Shown in pieces: positions 6,216-14,411 of a stretch of 19,060 nt of DNA; the first letter of the stretch is position 1; every line of letters starts with the position of its first letter. This DNA is from Pseudomonadota bacterium. Lineage in GTDB: Bacteria; Pseudomonadota; Gammaproteobacteria; Steroidobacterales; Steroidobacteraceae. The translations under genes were made by a program, and so were the position numbers. The DNA is taken from positions 1 through 19,060 of the forward strand of contig JAKAFQ010000015.1 in NCBI GenBank assembly GCA_021817875.1, read 5' to 3'. Under the pieces are notes generated by a model. It searched no databases, had not been told where the DNA came from, and saw only the letters and a list, made by a program, of their open reading frames with translations.

Positions 6216-7385
6216 TCACTTGCCGGTAATACGTTCCAGGACGTCCAGCATGGCGTCCATGCGCGATGAATAGGTATGTCGTTGAGCGTGCGCAAGCCTG
6301 CTCTCCATTGAAGATCCGTCGTCTGCCATCTCACTCTCCACCGCCTCGATGAAGGCTTCGGGTGTATCAGCGAGTCTTGCGACGTCGCCATGGGCGCGGA
6401 GTGCCGGCAAATTGACGCTGACGACCGGTAGCCCGGCGGCCAGGTACTCGAAGAACTTCATCGGAAACATCGATGCCGTGTAGTCATTTCTGACGCTCGG
6501 CAGGATTCCCACCCGAAATCCCTTCAGGTATGCCGGTAGCATCGAATAAGGCCTGGGCCCGATCAGATGAACATTCGGCAGATCCGTCAGCTCCGACAGG
6601 TCGGTCCAGGGATCCCCTTCGCCGACTTGCCCGATGAGCACAATCGACCATTCCGGGTGGGCGCGTGCCAGCCGGCTCAGCAGAGAAAAATCCACTTTAT
6701 AACCGCTGATGGCGCCTACAAAGCCGATCCGTGGCTCGGGGATCCGGTCCAGGTCGTGCGGAATTTGCGTCGCCGGATGTCTCGCCTGGGCGAAGTGTTC
6801 GTAGTCGGCCACATTGGAGAAGTAATGCGTATTGCGATTGAGCTGGCGGCGGCTCTCGGTCAAATTCGGCGCGGTGGCGAAAATCACATCCGCGCGCCTG
6901 ACGAGCGCTGCCTCCGTCCTCTCTATGATCTCCCGCGGCATTCCCGGAGCAGCCTTGAGCTCGTCGACGCAGTGATAAACGACCGTGCGGAACCGCGCAA
7001 GCGTCAACAGTTCGGTGCTCAACGGGTTGTATGTCCAAAGAACGTCCGGCCGCAGACGCAGACATCTGCACCAGATGCTCAGCCCTGCCCGCAGCAGCAG
7101 CCTGTTGAACCGTCTTGCCCAGGGACGCCCATGTGCGGGCAGTGCCAAAGGTGACCAGACCCAGAGATTGTCGCGTTCCTGCCGTGGCGCACGAATCGCC
7201 CGGAACAGCCGGCGCGACATCCGCCTGAGATCGCGCGATTTCAGTGTCGGGCGACGTAGGCCCAATGATTCCACATAGAGGACGCGGAACCCTCGCCGCG
7301 CCAGTTCCACCGCGACATGCTGCTTGTTCGTCCAGAATGGATTGTCCCAGTCCGCCGTCGACAGCAATACAATGTCCCGGGACAT
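6216..7385 (-). CDS. glycosyltransferase, TuaH-like GT-B enzyme
   Basis: A 389-residue protein. It begins MSRDIVLLSTADWDNPFWTNKQH, a segment (12-23) typical of glycosyltransferases resembling TuaH of teichuronic acid synthesis. The donor domain has IGFVGAISGYKVDFSLL (220-236), NVHLIGPRPYSMLPAYL (271-287) and PMKFFEYLAAGLPVV (308-322), with the conserved E313. Start 7385 is chosen because homology-like sequence begins there; the frame runs upstream to 7544 but adds 53 unconserved residues. It is the last gene of the minus-strand block, separated from the flippase by 261 bp carrying hairpins. It probably adds one sugar of the repeat unit. Confidence 0.88.
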   Translation of the reverse strand: MSRDIVLLSTADWDNPFWTNKQHVAVELARRGFRVLYVESLGLRRPTLKSRDLRRMSRRLFRAIRAPRQERDNLWVWSPLALPAHGRPWARRFNRLLLRAGLSIWCRCLRLRPDVLWTYNPLSTELLTLARFRTVVYHCVDELKAAPGMPREIIERTEAALVRRADVIFATAPNLTESRRQLNRNTHYFSNVADYEHFAQARHPATQIPHDLDRIPEPRIGFVGAISGYKVDFSLLSRLARAHPEWSIVLIGQVGEGDPWTDLSELTDLPNVHLIGPRPYSMLPAYLKGFRVGILPSVRNDYTASMFPMKFFEYLAAGLPVVSVNLPALRAHGDVARLADTPEAFIEAVESEMADDGSSMESRLAHAQRHTYSSRMDAMLDVLERITGK

Positions 7386-7496
7386 CACGCCAAACCCCGA
7401 CTGCTCAAGCTGTCCGTCCGCAAGTTCGGTACCGGGAATTCGAGGTGCAATCCACCTTAAGCTGAATTGTCGTACAGATCGACATGCTGCCTCCAG

Positions 7497-7568
7497 CGGA
7501 TGTGATTCTGTCGGTCCTCGACTTCGATGGACGTTCCGCGACATTATCCCTGCCCGCCATCACATCCG
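7497..7568. repeat. 10-bp perfect inverted repeat with 52-bp spacer
   Basis: CGGATGTGAT (7497-7506) and ATCACATCCG (7559-7568) are exact reverse complements in the gap upstream of the glycosyltransferase at 7385. On the minus strand a GATAAT sequence lies between the arms. It could be a pair of protein-binding half-sites or the base of a long RNA stem-loop; no known site was recognised. Confidence 0.4.
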
Positions 7569-7620
7569 GTCCGGCAGTTGCTGCAGGCGGCGGCCGGAAC
7601 CGCCAAACGTATGGCGCAGA

Positions 7621-7648
7621 GACCGCCGCACGGATTTGAGCGGCGGTC
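7621..7648 (-). terminator. strong hairpin at the flippase stop codon
   Basis: GACCGCCGC (7621-7629) and GCGGCGGTC (7640-7648) form a perfect 9-bp GC-rich stem with a 10-base loop. It overlaps the TGA of the flippase gene (7647-7649). No U tract follows, so it may be a partial terminator, a processing or stability element, or an attenuator between the flippase and the next gene. Confidence 0.4.
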
Positions 7649-9140
7649 ATCCCTTTCCTCCCCCGCCGAAGCGAAACAGAATCTGCAAGACAAACCGCCG
7701 TAGCTTCCCCTGGGCGAGAATCCATGCCGCCCAGAACGCCATTGTCAACAGACCGACTTCGACTGCGTGCCCCCAGATCGTGTGCGGATGAGATGAATAT
7801 ATCGCCATGAGCGCGCAATACCCTGCTCCGCCGATCAGGAGTGAACTGCCTTCCCTGATGAACGCAGGCCATAATTTCAATGCGGTCAGGGTTCCCGTCA
7901 GTATGCCTATTCCGTACAACGAATTGCCGAGGCCCAGCGTCCGTGCGCCGAAATTCCGATACAGAAGAATGTCGAACAGGGCATTGCAAAACAGCGACGC
8001 GGCCATGATGTACAGGACCTTGCCGTTCTGCCTTTGCGCACTCAAGGCTTTGATCAGGATATACCCGAGAACCTGCGCCCACAGACCATAGGCTATCCCC
8101 GAGAGAATGTGTGCGGTTACCTGAACGGATCTCTCGGTAAACGCGCCGCGCGCATACAGAATCTTGACGGCCAACGATGCGTTGGCAAGAAGAAAGGCCG
8201 ATATGGGAATGCCGACGACCAGAGAAAAGGCAATCACTTTGGAAAGCCGTTGGCGCATGTCCCGCAGGCTGAGGCCGCTCCACTCCGTCAGGCCTGCATA
8301 AGAAACAGGAACGGCGATCATCGCTAGCATGCTTTCGCTCACAAACCGCGCGTAATCCAGCGCTGATACGCAGGAGACGCTGATAAACGAGGCCACCATG
8401 CGCTCCACTACGATATTGCCCTGCAAAAAGACGGGCAGCAGGAGAAGAGGGCGCAGTGTTCGCCAAATTCGCATCAATACCCGCTTCACGGCACGAGCGT
8501 CAAAGGCGCTGGGAAACCTGAGCAACCCCGCTGTGAATTCTCTCTGAAGGGCCCAAAAGAAGAAAGCCAGGTAGCTCAGCGTAAATCCCCAGGCGAACAG
8601 GTCGGGACTGGAAAAGAGGTATGCCGAGGCTATGCCGATGATCAATCCGACGTTTTGAATGGACGCGCGGACGGACATCGGCAGAAAATCGTCATTGGCC
8701 ATTCCCACAAACACGAGGAACGCTGAAAGCAGATACAGTGGCACACCGATGCTCAGGATTCGCAGCACGGAGCCGGCGACCGCGCGCACGGTGGGCCTCA
8801 GTCCCGGTGCGAGTGCGTGCACCCAGATCGAGGCGCCGGTCCACAGTACTGTGCCAATCGTCAGTGCTACGACAAGAAGCGCGGCGCCGCTTGTCCATAC
8901 AAATAGCCGGGCACCGTTCTCTGATCTGCGGGCGAAGTGCTTGTGAAGCGGAATGTATACGGAGTTGAGCGCGTCGCTCGTCAGGAAATTGATCGGAATG
9001 AGCGTCCCGGCGAGGCCGATGCGGAACGCCGCAACCAGGGCTCCGGTGCCAAACAGGGCGGCAGTGAGGATTTCGCGACCGAGCCCAAGTCCCTTCGAAG
9101 CGAAGTTTCCCAGGAATACATAGGATGCGTTACGTCGCAT
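7647..9140 (-). CDS. MurJ/MviN-fold lipid-linked oligosaccharide flippase (Wzx role likely)
   Basis: A 497-residue integral membrane protein of the MOP/MurJ type with about 12-14 hydrophobic segments. The N-terminus (NFASKGLGLGREILTAALFG) aligns with the first MurJ helix, and NFLTSDALNSVYIP (51-64) aligns with the MurJ segment ending in FVP. A later ILYARGAF stretch (about 339-346) is also family-typical. Compared with E. coli MurJ as recalled, R24 is kept (R22), R18 becomes K16, D39 becomes A37 and R52 becomes I50. The loss of charged residues needed for lipid II transport, and the location among glycosyltransferases, suggest it flips the polymer's own lipid-linked repeat unit. The gene follows the glycosidase after 227 bp and lacks a strong Shine-Dalgarno. 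Confidence 0.88.
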   Translation of the reverse strand: MRRNASYVFLGNFASKGLGLGREILTAALFGTGALVAAFRIGLAGTLIPINFLTSDALNSVYIPLHKHFARRSENGARLFVWTSGAALLVVALTIGTVLWTGASIWVHALAPGLRPTVRAVAGSVLRILSIGVPLYLLSAFLVFVGMANDDFLPMSVRASIQNVGLIIGIASAYLFSSPDLFAWGFTLSYLAFFFWALQREFTAGLLRFPSAFDARAVKRVLMRIWRTLRPLLLLPVFLQGNIVVERMVASFISVSCVSALDYARFVSESMLAMIAVPVSYAGLTEWSGLSLRDMRQRLSKVIAFSLVVGIPISAFLLANASLAVKILYARGAFTERSVQVTAHILSGIAYGLWAQVLGYILIKALSAQRQNGKVLYIMAASLFCNALFDILLYRNFGARTLGLGNSLYGIGILTGTLTALKLWPAFIREGSSLLIGGAGYCALMAIYSSHPHTIWGHAVEVGLLTMAFWAAWILAQGKLRRFVLQILFRFGGGGKG

Positions 9141-9241
9141 GGACTATCCGCCCGACCCGACGCTCACGTTCGCCTGCAGATCACGGTAAAAGGACAGGCC
9201 TCGCTGGCAACCAGACACGTTGGCGCGCCGCCAGGCGCCGC

Positions 9242-9260
9242 GACGGGGCGCGGGCCCGTC
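9242..9260. repeat. 6-bp-stem hairpin between glycosidase and flippase
   Basis: GACGGG (9242-9247) and CCCGTC (9255-9260) with a 7-base loop lie in the 227-bp gap between the glycosidase stop and the flippase start. There is no T tract; significance is uncertain in GC-rich DNA. Confidence 0.2.
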
Positions 9261-9367
9261 AGTAAGGATGATGCCACTTCTTACCATCGGAGGGGGCCGA
9301 CGCGACCGGACGGGTCCGGGCCACAGTGTCATGGGTATGTCACTGGCGGGCTGCCGTACGCGGCGCG

Positions 9368-10726
9368 TCATGGCTTCCCGCCTTGCGTTGAGACCAGGTT
9401 GCCGAGCGGCCGGCGGGTACATGCAGGCCGGCCGTACGAGAACTCCGTCGGTACGGCCGTGATGGGCTCTAATTGAGCGGAAGCGCGCAACGTGGTCCGT
9501 ACTATGCTCAGCTGGGGGTCGCACCGGACTGCGTAGTGACCCTCAGCATTTCCGAATCCCTGTCTTTCAGTTCCCACGTACCATGCAATCCGTGCATGCC
9601 CGGTGTCGTTGTTCCGATCGAGCAGCACCAGTCCCGACCGCAGGTCGGATCGTGGATCAAATACCAGGCTGTCGTGCCGAACCACCGACGCCACGGACTG
9701 AACAGCATAAGCGGCGGGCTTGAATGACAGGTCGGGACTGGTCAGTCCGAAGCGGCATTCGTCATTGTAAGAATCGCGGCAGCTGTCACGGAGATTGTAC
9801 CACCAGATGCCGCGCACGTATGGAAGCGCCGATGCCATCAAAACCATGCGTTCAGCCATGGCAGCAACGTCATGTGCGGGGAACCCAAATCGTCCTCGGT
9901 TCGTGGGCCAGCCGATCTCAGTAATGTAAATCGGTACGGTCGCTCGTCCTGTGCGCTGGCGCATCATGGCCTCGAGTGCGATCACCCGCCGAATGCTCAC
10001 CTCAGGGCCGCGCGCTCCGATGATCTTACGGTAATTCGGTTCCTCCAGGTCGTATGGATGAAACGCGACCGCATCGGCGCGCGACAGTACGCCATCCTGG
10101 GCAAGCGTCTCATAAAGCCGTTCGTATCCCGGATCCGACGAAGACGATGTGACCATGAACGTCGCCTTCGGGGCAATTCGCTTCAATGCCGGATAGACCG
10201 CATTGAAGAGCCTGGAATAACCCGTGGCGTCACCCGCGGGCGCCCCGCCGGTGTGCGTGTCCCATTCATTCCAGATTTCATAGTAGCGCACGCGGCCCAT
10301 AAAGTGCTTGACCACGAACGTGGCGTAACGCACAAATGCGGCAATAGACTGTGGAGAGCGCGGCTTGCCTCCACGGCCATAGAGCCTGTTGCCGTAATCA
10401 AGGACCAGGTCAACCTGGATGCCTTGCCGGTTGGCGCGGTCGACGAACTGGTCCCAGGCCGGCGGGATTCGATAGATTCCCTTGGTGGTCTCGACATATT
10501 TCCACGCCGCATCCGCGCGCAGCGTATTGAGGCCAATTTTTCTCGCCGCAACGAGGCGCGAGGTCTGGTTGCCCGGAATGGAGATCACGCCCGTTACAGC
10601 ACCGAGAAGGAAGCCTTGTGCTGACGCGCAATGGCAGATTCCCAAGGTCGCCGTCAGCAGTCCGCCTATGCACCTGTTGACTCGTGTGCGCAATCTCTGA
10701 CTCCATGCGTTCATCTGTGACCGCAT
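9368..10726 (-). CDS. secreted clan GH-A glycoside hydrolase, PslG/GH39-like
   Basis: A 452-residue (beta/alpha)8-barrel glycosidase predicted to act in the periplasm. A signal peptide is visible: a basic start (RLRTRVNR), a hydrophobic core (GGLLTATLGI) and a cleavage site after CASA near residue 36. The barrel starts at GFLLGAVTG. YEIWNEWD places the acid/base at E154, and PIYITEIGWPT places the nucleophile at E270, a spacing and context typical of clan GH-A retaining enzymes such as GH39 and GH5. HPYDLE (223-228) and GIWWYNLRD (306-314) are further barrel strands. Residues about 350-452 look like a beta-rich accessory domain. Enzymes of this kind in polysaccharide loci, such as PslG, trim or edit the polymer. 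ATG 10714 is an alternative start. Substrate is unknown. Confidence 0.88.
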   Translation of the reverse strand: MRSQMNAWSQRLRTRVNRCIGGLLTATLGICHCASAQGFLLGAVTGVISIPGNQTSRLVAARKIGLNTLRADAAWKYVETTKGIYRIPPAWDQFVDRANRQGIQVDLVLDYGNRLYGRGGKPRSPQSIAAFVRYATFVVKHFMGRVRYYEIWNEWDTHTGGAPAGDATGYSRLFNAVYPALKRIAPKATFMVTSSSSDPGYERLYETLAQDGVLSRADAVAFHPYDLEEPNYRKIIGARGPEVSIRRVIALEAMMRQRTGRATVPIYITEIGWPTNRGRFGFPAHDVAAMAERMVLMASALPYVRGIWWYNLRDSCRDSYNDECRFGLTSPDLSFKPAAYAVQSVASVVRHDSLVFDPRSDLRSGLVLLDRNNDTGHARIAWYVGTERQGFGNAEGHYAVRCDPQLSIVRTTLRASAQLEPITAVPTEFSYGRPACTRRPLGNLVSTQGGKP

Positions 10727-10872
10727 TCAGCCGGTGCCCGCGTGGCGGTGATCAGCAGGTCGGAGATGAACCTGGCGTGTGCTCTCAACGAAGCCCGGCT
10801 TCGTGCCAATGCTGCAGTGGCATGCCGACTCGGATATTGTGGCCAACCGAACTAAACGATGACGATCGGCAA

Positions 10873-11751
10873 TCATGGCAATTCTCCCTTCGGAGACAGC
10901 ACGAGCCATTGCATGTTTCTGCCGCGGCCTTCACTCAATGCGAGTAGCCTTTCATCGTCACTGAACCCGCTCAGTTCGGGGAAGCGATTCGGGCGATAGC
11001 ATTCCCGTTCAATGAGATGCGCATCAAAATGTCGTCTCGCGACATTGATGAGCCGCTCCTGCCTTTCGTGTCCATGCTCCACGACCGATGGGTGCAGCTC
11101 AACGATGATATGGCAGTCAGACAACAGGTTTAGAACGCGTTCGTCAAGCAGGTCGAATTCGAACCCTTCGATGTCTATGAGCATCAACGCCTGCCCATGT
11201 TCAAGAATCAGTTGAGACAGGCTGTCGAAATTCGCCTCGGCGCAGATGGTTATTTTTTCAAGGCATCCATTGATTTGCGCGTTGTATGCGAGAGCTTCTC
11301 TGCCCCGTGCGGTTATTTCATAGGCGTAGACCGTTTCACTGAGTCCGCTGACGGCCGCGCCAATCGCGAAATAACCATCTGCGGCTCCGATGTCGACGAA
11401 CGGTACACGGGTGGCGCCCCGCAATTCGAAGAGCTTCTCGAGCACGTGATGTTCGTAAACGCCCAGCGTTTTTGTAATCAAATCATAGTGGCCCCACCAT
11501 ACCTCCTGGCTCAGCCGCATTCCCTTGAAGGGGCCATATGCCACGACTCCACCGTGCAGGCGCCACAAGTGGCCGAGAACTTTGTCCTTGGCTCTGGCGA
11601 TCTCGCCTTTGAGGCCGAATATCCGCATCAACGCGCGCTGTACCGCAATGCGGAGGCCTCGTTTCCTCGCCAGGACGAAGAATCGCTCGGGTAGCCGGAA
11701 AAAAGTCCTGAGACGAGTGCGTGGCAAGGCCCCATTTGTGTGTGACGGCAT
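10873..11751 (-). CDS. FkbM family SAM-dependent methyltransferase
   Basis: A 292-residue methyltransferase of the FkbM type, which O-methylates sugars or related hydroxyls. Motif I is FVDIGAADGYFAIG (118-131), the acidic post-I residue is in YAYEITARGR (E145), and the family-typical LIDIEGFEFDLL lies at 191-202, followed by IIVELHP (215-221). Start 11751 is chosen because GGAG lies upstream with an 8-bp spacer. The frame is open to 11958, and the extra 69 residues carry moderately coding-like composition, so a longer N-terminus cannot be excluded. It probably decorates the exopolysaccharide or its lipid-linked precursor in the cytoplasm. The neighbouring glycosidase gene follows after 146 bp. 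Confidence 0.88.
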   Translation of the reverse strand: MPSHTNGALPRTRLRTFFRLPERFFVLARKRGLRIAVQRALMRIFGLKGEIARAKDKVLGHLWRLHGGVVAYGPFKGMRLSQEVWWGHYDLITKTLGVYEHHVLEKLFELRGATRVPFVDIGAADGYFAIGAAVSGLSETVYAYEITARGREALAYNAQINGCLEKITICAEANFDSLSQLILEHGQALMLIDIEGFEFDLLDERVLNLLSDCHIIVELHPSVVEHGHERQERLINVARRHFDAHLIERECYRPNRFPELSGFSDDERLLALSEGRGRNMQWLVLSPKGELP

Positions 11752-12030
11752 CTGTTCGTCTCCGATTGCAATGGGGCCGGTTGCACGCCCTGTGCTGGCG
11801 AGGATTCCGGCCGGCGTGCGGACTCTCATGAGCGCGGCGTACTCTTGCCGCAGTACCGGCAGTCTGAGTGCGCCGGCGCGCGCCTGTAGTGTCGTCCAGC
11901 AGAGGGTCCTGGGCGGCTCGCCGTGTCCGGAGTGCGCCAATTGGCGGGCGTTTGACACGATGATGCGGTGAGCATGCGGCAGTCACTGGTGTTTGAGTTG
12001 GTGGCATGGATCATGGCAACGGAATGCCCG

Positions 12031-13233
12031 TCACGTCCGGTCCCGGGGGCGCTCGTTCAGCAAGCTGTCGAATAGCTCCAGATATGATTGAGTGGTATCC
12101 GCCATGGAGCAGCCCGGGGGGAGCGAACACTGCCTGGTGTCGTGCGCCAGGTGCAACGCACGTCCAAGGCCGGCGCACACTTCGCCTCTGTCGTCAGGGC
12201 ACACCGGGATGACCTGGTCGTTCGGCGTTGCGCGTGGATAGAGGTGGCGGGACGCAACCACCGGCAAGCCCACTGCCAGAGCTTCCAGCACGTTGAGCGG
12301 TTCCCCTTCGACGTGAGTCGTGGTAAACAGCATGACGTCCGCGGCGTTGAGGTAACATGGCATGCGCTCTCTTGGGATGCCGCCGAGAAAATGCACGCGC
12401 TCGCTGATGCCGAGCGCCGATGTCCGTGTCTGCAGGGCGGTACGTTCAGGACCGTCGCCGAGAATCAGATAGCGTAGATCGGACCGGGTCCGGGTTAACA
12501 GCGCGAATGCATCGAGTCCGAGCGCGATGCCCTTCTGCTTGTGCAATCGACTCGCGGAGATGATCAACCTGGTATCGGTGCCACAGCCGAGTTCCGTGCG
12601 AAGCCGTTGCCGCTGATCGGAATCAGGCCGGAAGACAGCGGTATCGATGCCGTTGCGGATCAATGTGATCCGGCCGCTTTGGGCGGCGCGCCGATAAGGC
12701 CATTTTGAGAAATCGGAGAATACGCGCTGACCGACCGCGACGATGGCGTCGAAAGAGCCATAGGCTCGGAGATCCTTGGGAATATAGGCGAGGTTGCGAG
12801 CGGAGGTCGCCATCGAGAAAAGGTTCCCGGATCGCCACTTTGAGAGCACCTCGCCCATTGAGGTTCCGTGTGCCTGCAGCACAAATGGGACATCGGGTAT
12901 ACGGCTGCGCAGAGGCAAGAGACCGAATCCCCCAGCACTGATACTCAGCACGAGATCGCAATCCTCGAGCATTTCCTGCTCGAACACCCGTCGGGTGGTC
13001 GACCACCACCGTCGTCCGTATCGGCGCCAGTTTGCCCCCGGAAGCGCGCGCACCCGGACTCCCCGATCCACGAATGATGCGGATCGTCCCGGAATCTCCG
13101 CAGTCAAAACCGTGACTGCTATGTCCCGGTCGGCTAACGCCGTCGCGACGTCCCAGGCCACCGCCTCCATGCCTCCGATGCCGTGATGGGGCAGCGCGCG
13201 GACGGCGAGCACGATGTGGCGCAAAGTCTTCAT
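12031..13233 (-). CDS. glycosyltransferase family 4
   Basis: A 400-residue GT-B enzyme. The acceptor domain begins with a glycine loop, GIGGME (18-23), typical of GT4. The donor domain shows LIRNGIDTAVF (191-201), ISASRLHKQKG (225-235), YLILGDGPE (255-263) and EGEPLNVLEALAVGLPVV (309-326), containing the E-x7-E pair E309/E317. Its ATG overlaps the stop of the preceding glycosyltransferase (ATGA), and no Shine-Dalgarno is visible, so translation is probably coupled. It likely adds one sugar of the repeat unit; donor and linkage are unknown. Confidence 0.92.
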   Translation of the reverse strand: MKTLRHIVLAVRALPHHGIGGMEAVAWDVATALADRDIAVTVLTAEIPGRSASFVDRGVRVRALPGANWRRYGRRWWSTTRRVFEQEMLEDCDLVLSISAGGFGLLPLRSRIPDVPFVLQAHGTSMGEVLSKWRSGNLFSMATSARNLAYIPKDLRAYGSFDAIVAVGQRVFSDFSKWPYRRAAQSGRITLIRNGIDTAVFRPDSDQRQRLRTELGCGTDTRLIISASRLHKQKGIALGLDAFALLTRTRSDLRYLILGDGPERTALQTRTSALGISERVHFLGGIPRERMPCYLNAADVMLFTTTHVEGEPLNVLEALAVGLPVVASRHLYPRATPNDQVIPVCPDDRGEVCAGLGRALHLAHDTRQCSLPPGCSMADTTQSYLELFDSLLNERPRDRT

Positions 13234-14372
13234 GGGGCGGCGCGCAGCACGTCAGCATAGATCTGCTGCAGTCTGGCAGATTGCCGAGTCAGGTTGAAGT
13301 GCGTTTCAGCGTGCCTGCGGGCAGCCCTTCCCATGCGGTTACGCAGCGCATCATCGCGGAGCAGATCAATGATTGCGGTTGCCAGCGCGGTGCTGTCATG
13401 CTCTGCGCATAAAACCCCGGTTTCTCCATCCTTGACGGCCTCCGGAATGCCCCCGTGGCGGGTCGCTACGCTCGGCACGCCACTGGCGGCGGCCTCCGCC
13501 AGGACAAGGCCGAACCCCTCGGCGTCTCCGGTCTTGGCCTGGACGCTTGGAAGGGCGATGAGCCACGCTCGCGCCATAAATTGCAGCACCTCGGCGTAAG
13601 GCTGCGCACCGCGAAAGCTGACGTGGTCGGTGAGCGAGAGTTCCTGGACTTGGCGGCGCAGAGGTGCGCGCAAGGGCCCTTCACCGATAATCACCAGCTT
13701 CGCTTCCGGGACACGCTGTCGCACCAGTGCAAACGCCGCTATGAGATCACGGGTCCCCTTTTTTTCGACGAGGCGGGCGACGTGCAGGACCGTTGGTTCT
13801 GGAAGGCGCGACGAAGTCGGCTGAATGGCGTCGGTATCGACACCTATGTAATGAACCTCTGTGCGTGATTCCGGAAAGCCCAGTGACACCACCTGTCTGC
13901 GAATGAACTCCGATACGCAGATGAAGTGTTGGCCGTCCGCGGCGAGAGTTCGACGGTGCAGGAGGTAATTCCACCATGATGGATGACCGGCGGTCAGCAG
14001 CGCCAAGCGCGTCGTGGTGGCATCGAATCCGTGAAACGTGGTTACCAGTGGGATCCTCAGTCGTTTTGCAATCGGTAGCGCATACACTCCTTCGACGCCA
14101 AAATGCGCGTGAACCAATGCGATTCTGCGGTCTGCCAGCAGGCGGAGGTAGTGCGTCGGATCGCGGCTGATGACCTGCCGGATGAGGGCGGCGCGACTCA
14201 TTTGCCCTGGCAGATCGCGCAGCACCCGACTGTCTGCGCCAGCTGGCCCTGCGGCCAGACGTTCCCGTCCCAGGTAGATCACGTCGCAGCTCGGAAGCCG
14301 TTCGGCCTGGTTCACGATGAAAGTTTCCGAGAGCTTGAAGAGCTGATGTCGGTATATTGCAATGGGGGTCAT
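13230..14372 (-). CDS. glycosyltransferase family 4, colanic-acid WcaL-like
   Basis: A 380-residue GT4 enzyme. It begins MTPIAIYRHQLFKLSETFIVNQ, with the SETFI segment common to WcaL-like glycosyltransferases. HAHFGVEG (88-95) and TTFHGFD (111-117) are typical acceptor-domain elements. The donor domain has YIGVD (175-179), HVARLVEKKG (197-206), LVIIGEGP (226-233) and EGFGLVLAEAAASGVP (285-300), giving the E-x7-E pair E285/E293. It overlaps the next gene by 4 bp and follows the previous one after 39 bp, the tightest part of the block. The three adjacent GT4 genes probably act in sequence on one repeat unit. Confidence 0.93.
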   Translation of the reverse strand: MTPIAIYRHQLFKLSETFIVNQAERLPSCDVIYLGRERLAAGPAGADSRVLRDLPGQMSRAALIRQVISRDPTHYLRLLADRRIALVHAHFGVEGVYALPIAKRLRIPLVTTFHGFDATTTRLALLTAGHPSWWNYLLHRRTLAADGQHFICVSEFIRRQVVSLGFPESRTEVHYIGVDTDAIQPTSSRLPEPTVLHVARLVEKKGTRDLIAAFALVRQRVPEAKLVIIGEGPLRAPLRRQVQELSLTDHVSFRGAQPYAEVLQFMARAWLIALPSVQAKTGDAEGFGLVLAEAAASGVPSVATRHGGIPEAVKDGETGVLCAEHDSTALATAIIDLLRDDALRNRMGRAARRHAETHFNLTRQSARLQQIYADVLRAAP

Positions 14373-14411
14373 GATGATGTCGGGCTCGGGTCGGTGAATT
14401 CCCGGCTGCTT

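Noticed and set aside
7405..8466. A 353-codon minus-strand frame overlapping the flippase gene.
   Set aside because: It is out of frame with the flippase, whose transmembrane pattern and MurJ-like motifs are clear.
10614..10634. Cysteines at the end of the glycosidase signal peptide as a possible lipobox.
   Set aside because: The residue before C31 is Ile and the context of C33 is also wrong; a type I cleavage site after CASA fits better.
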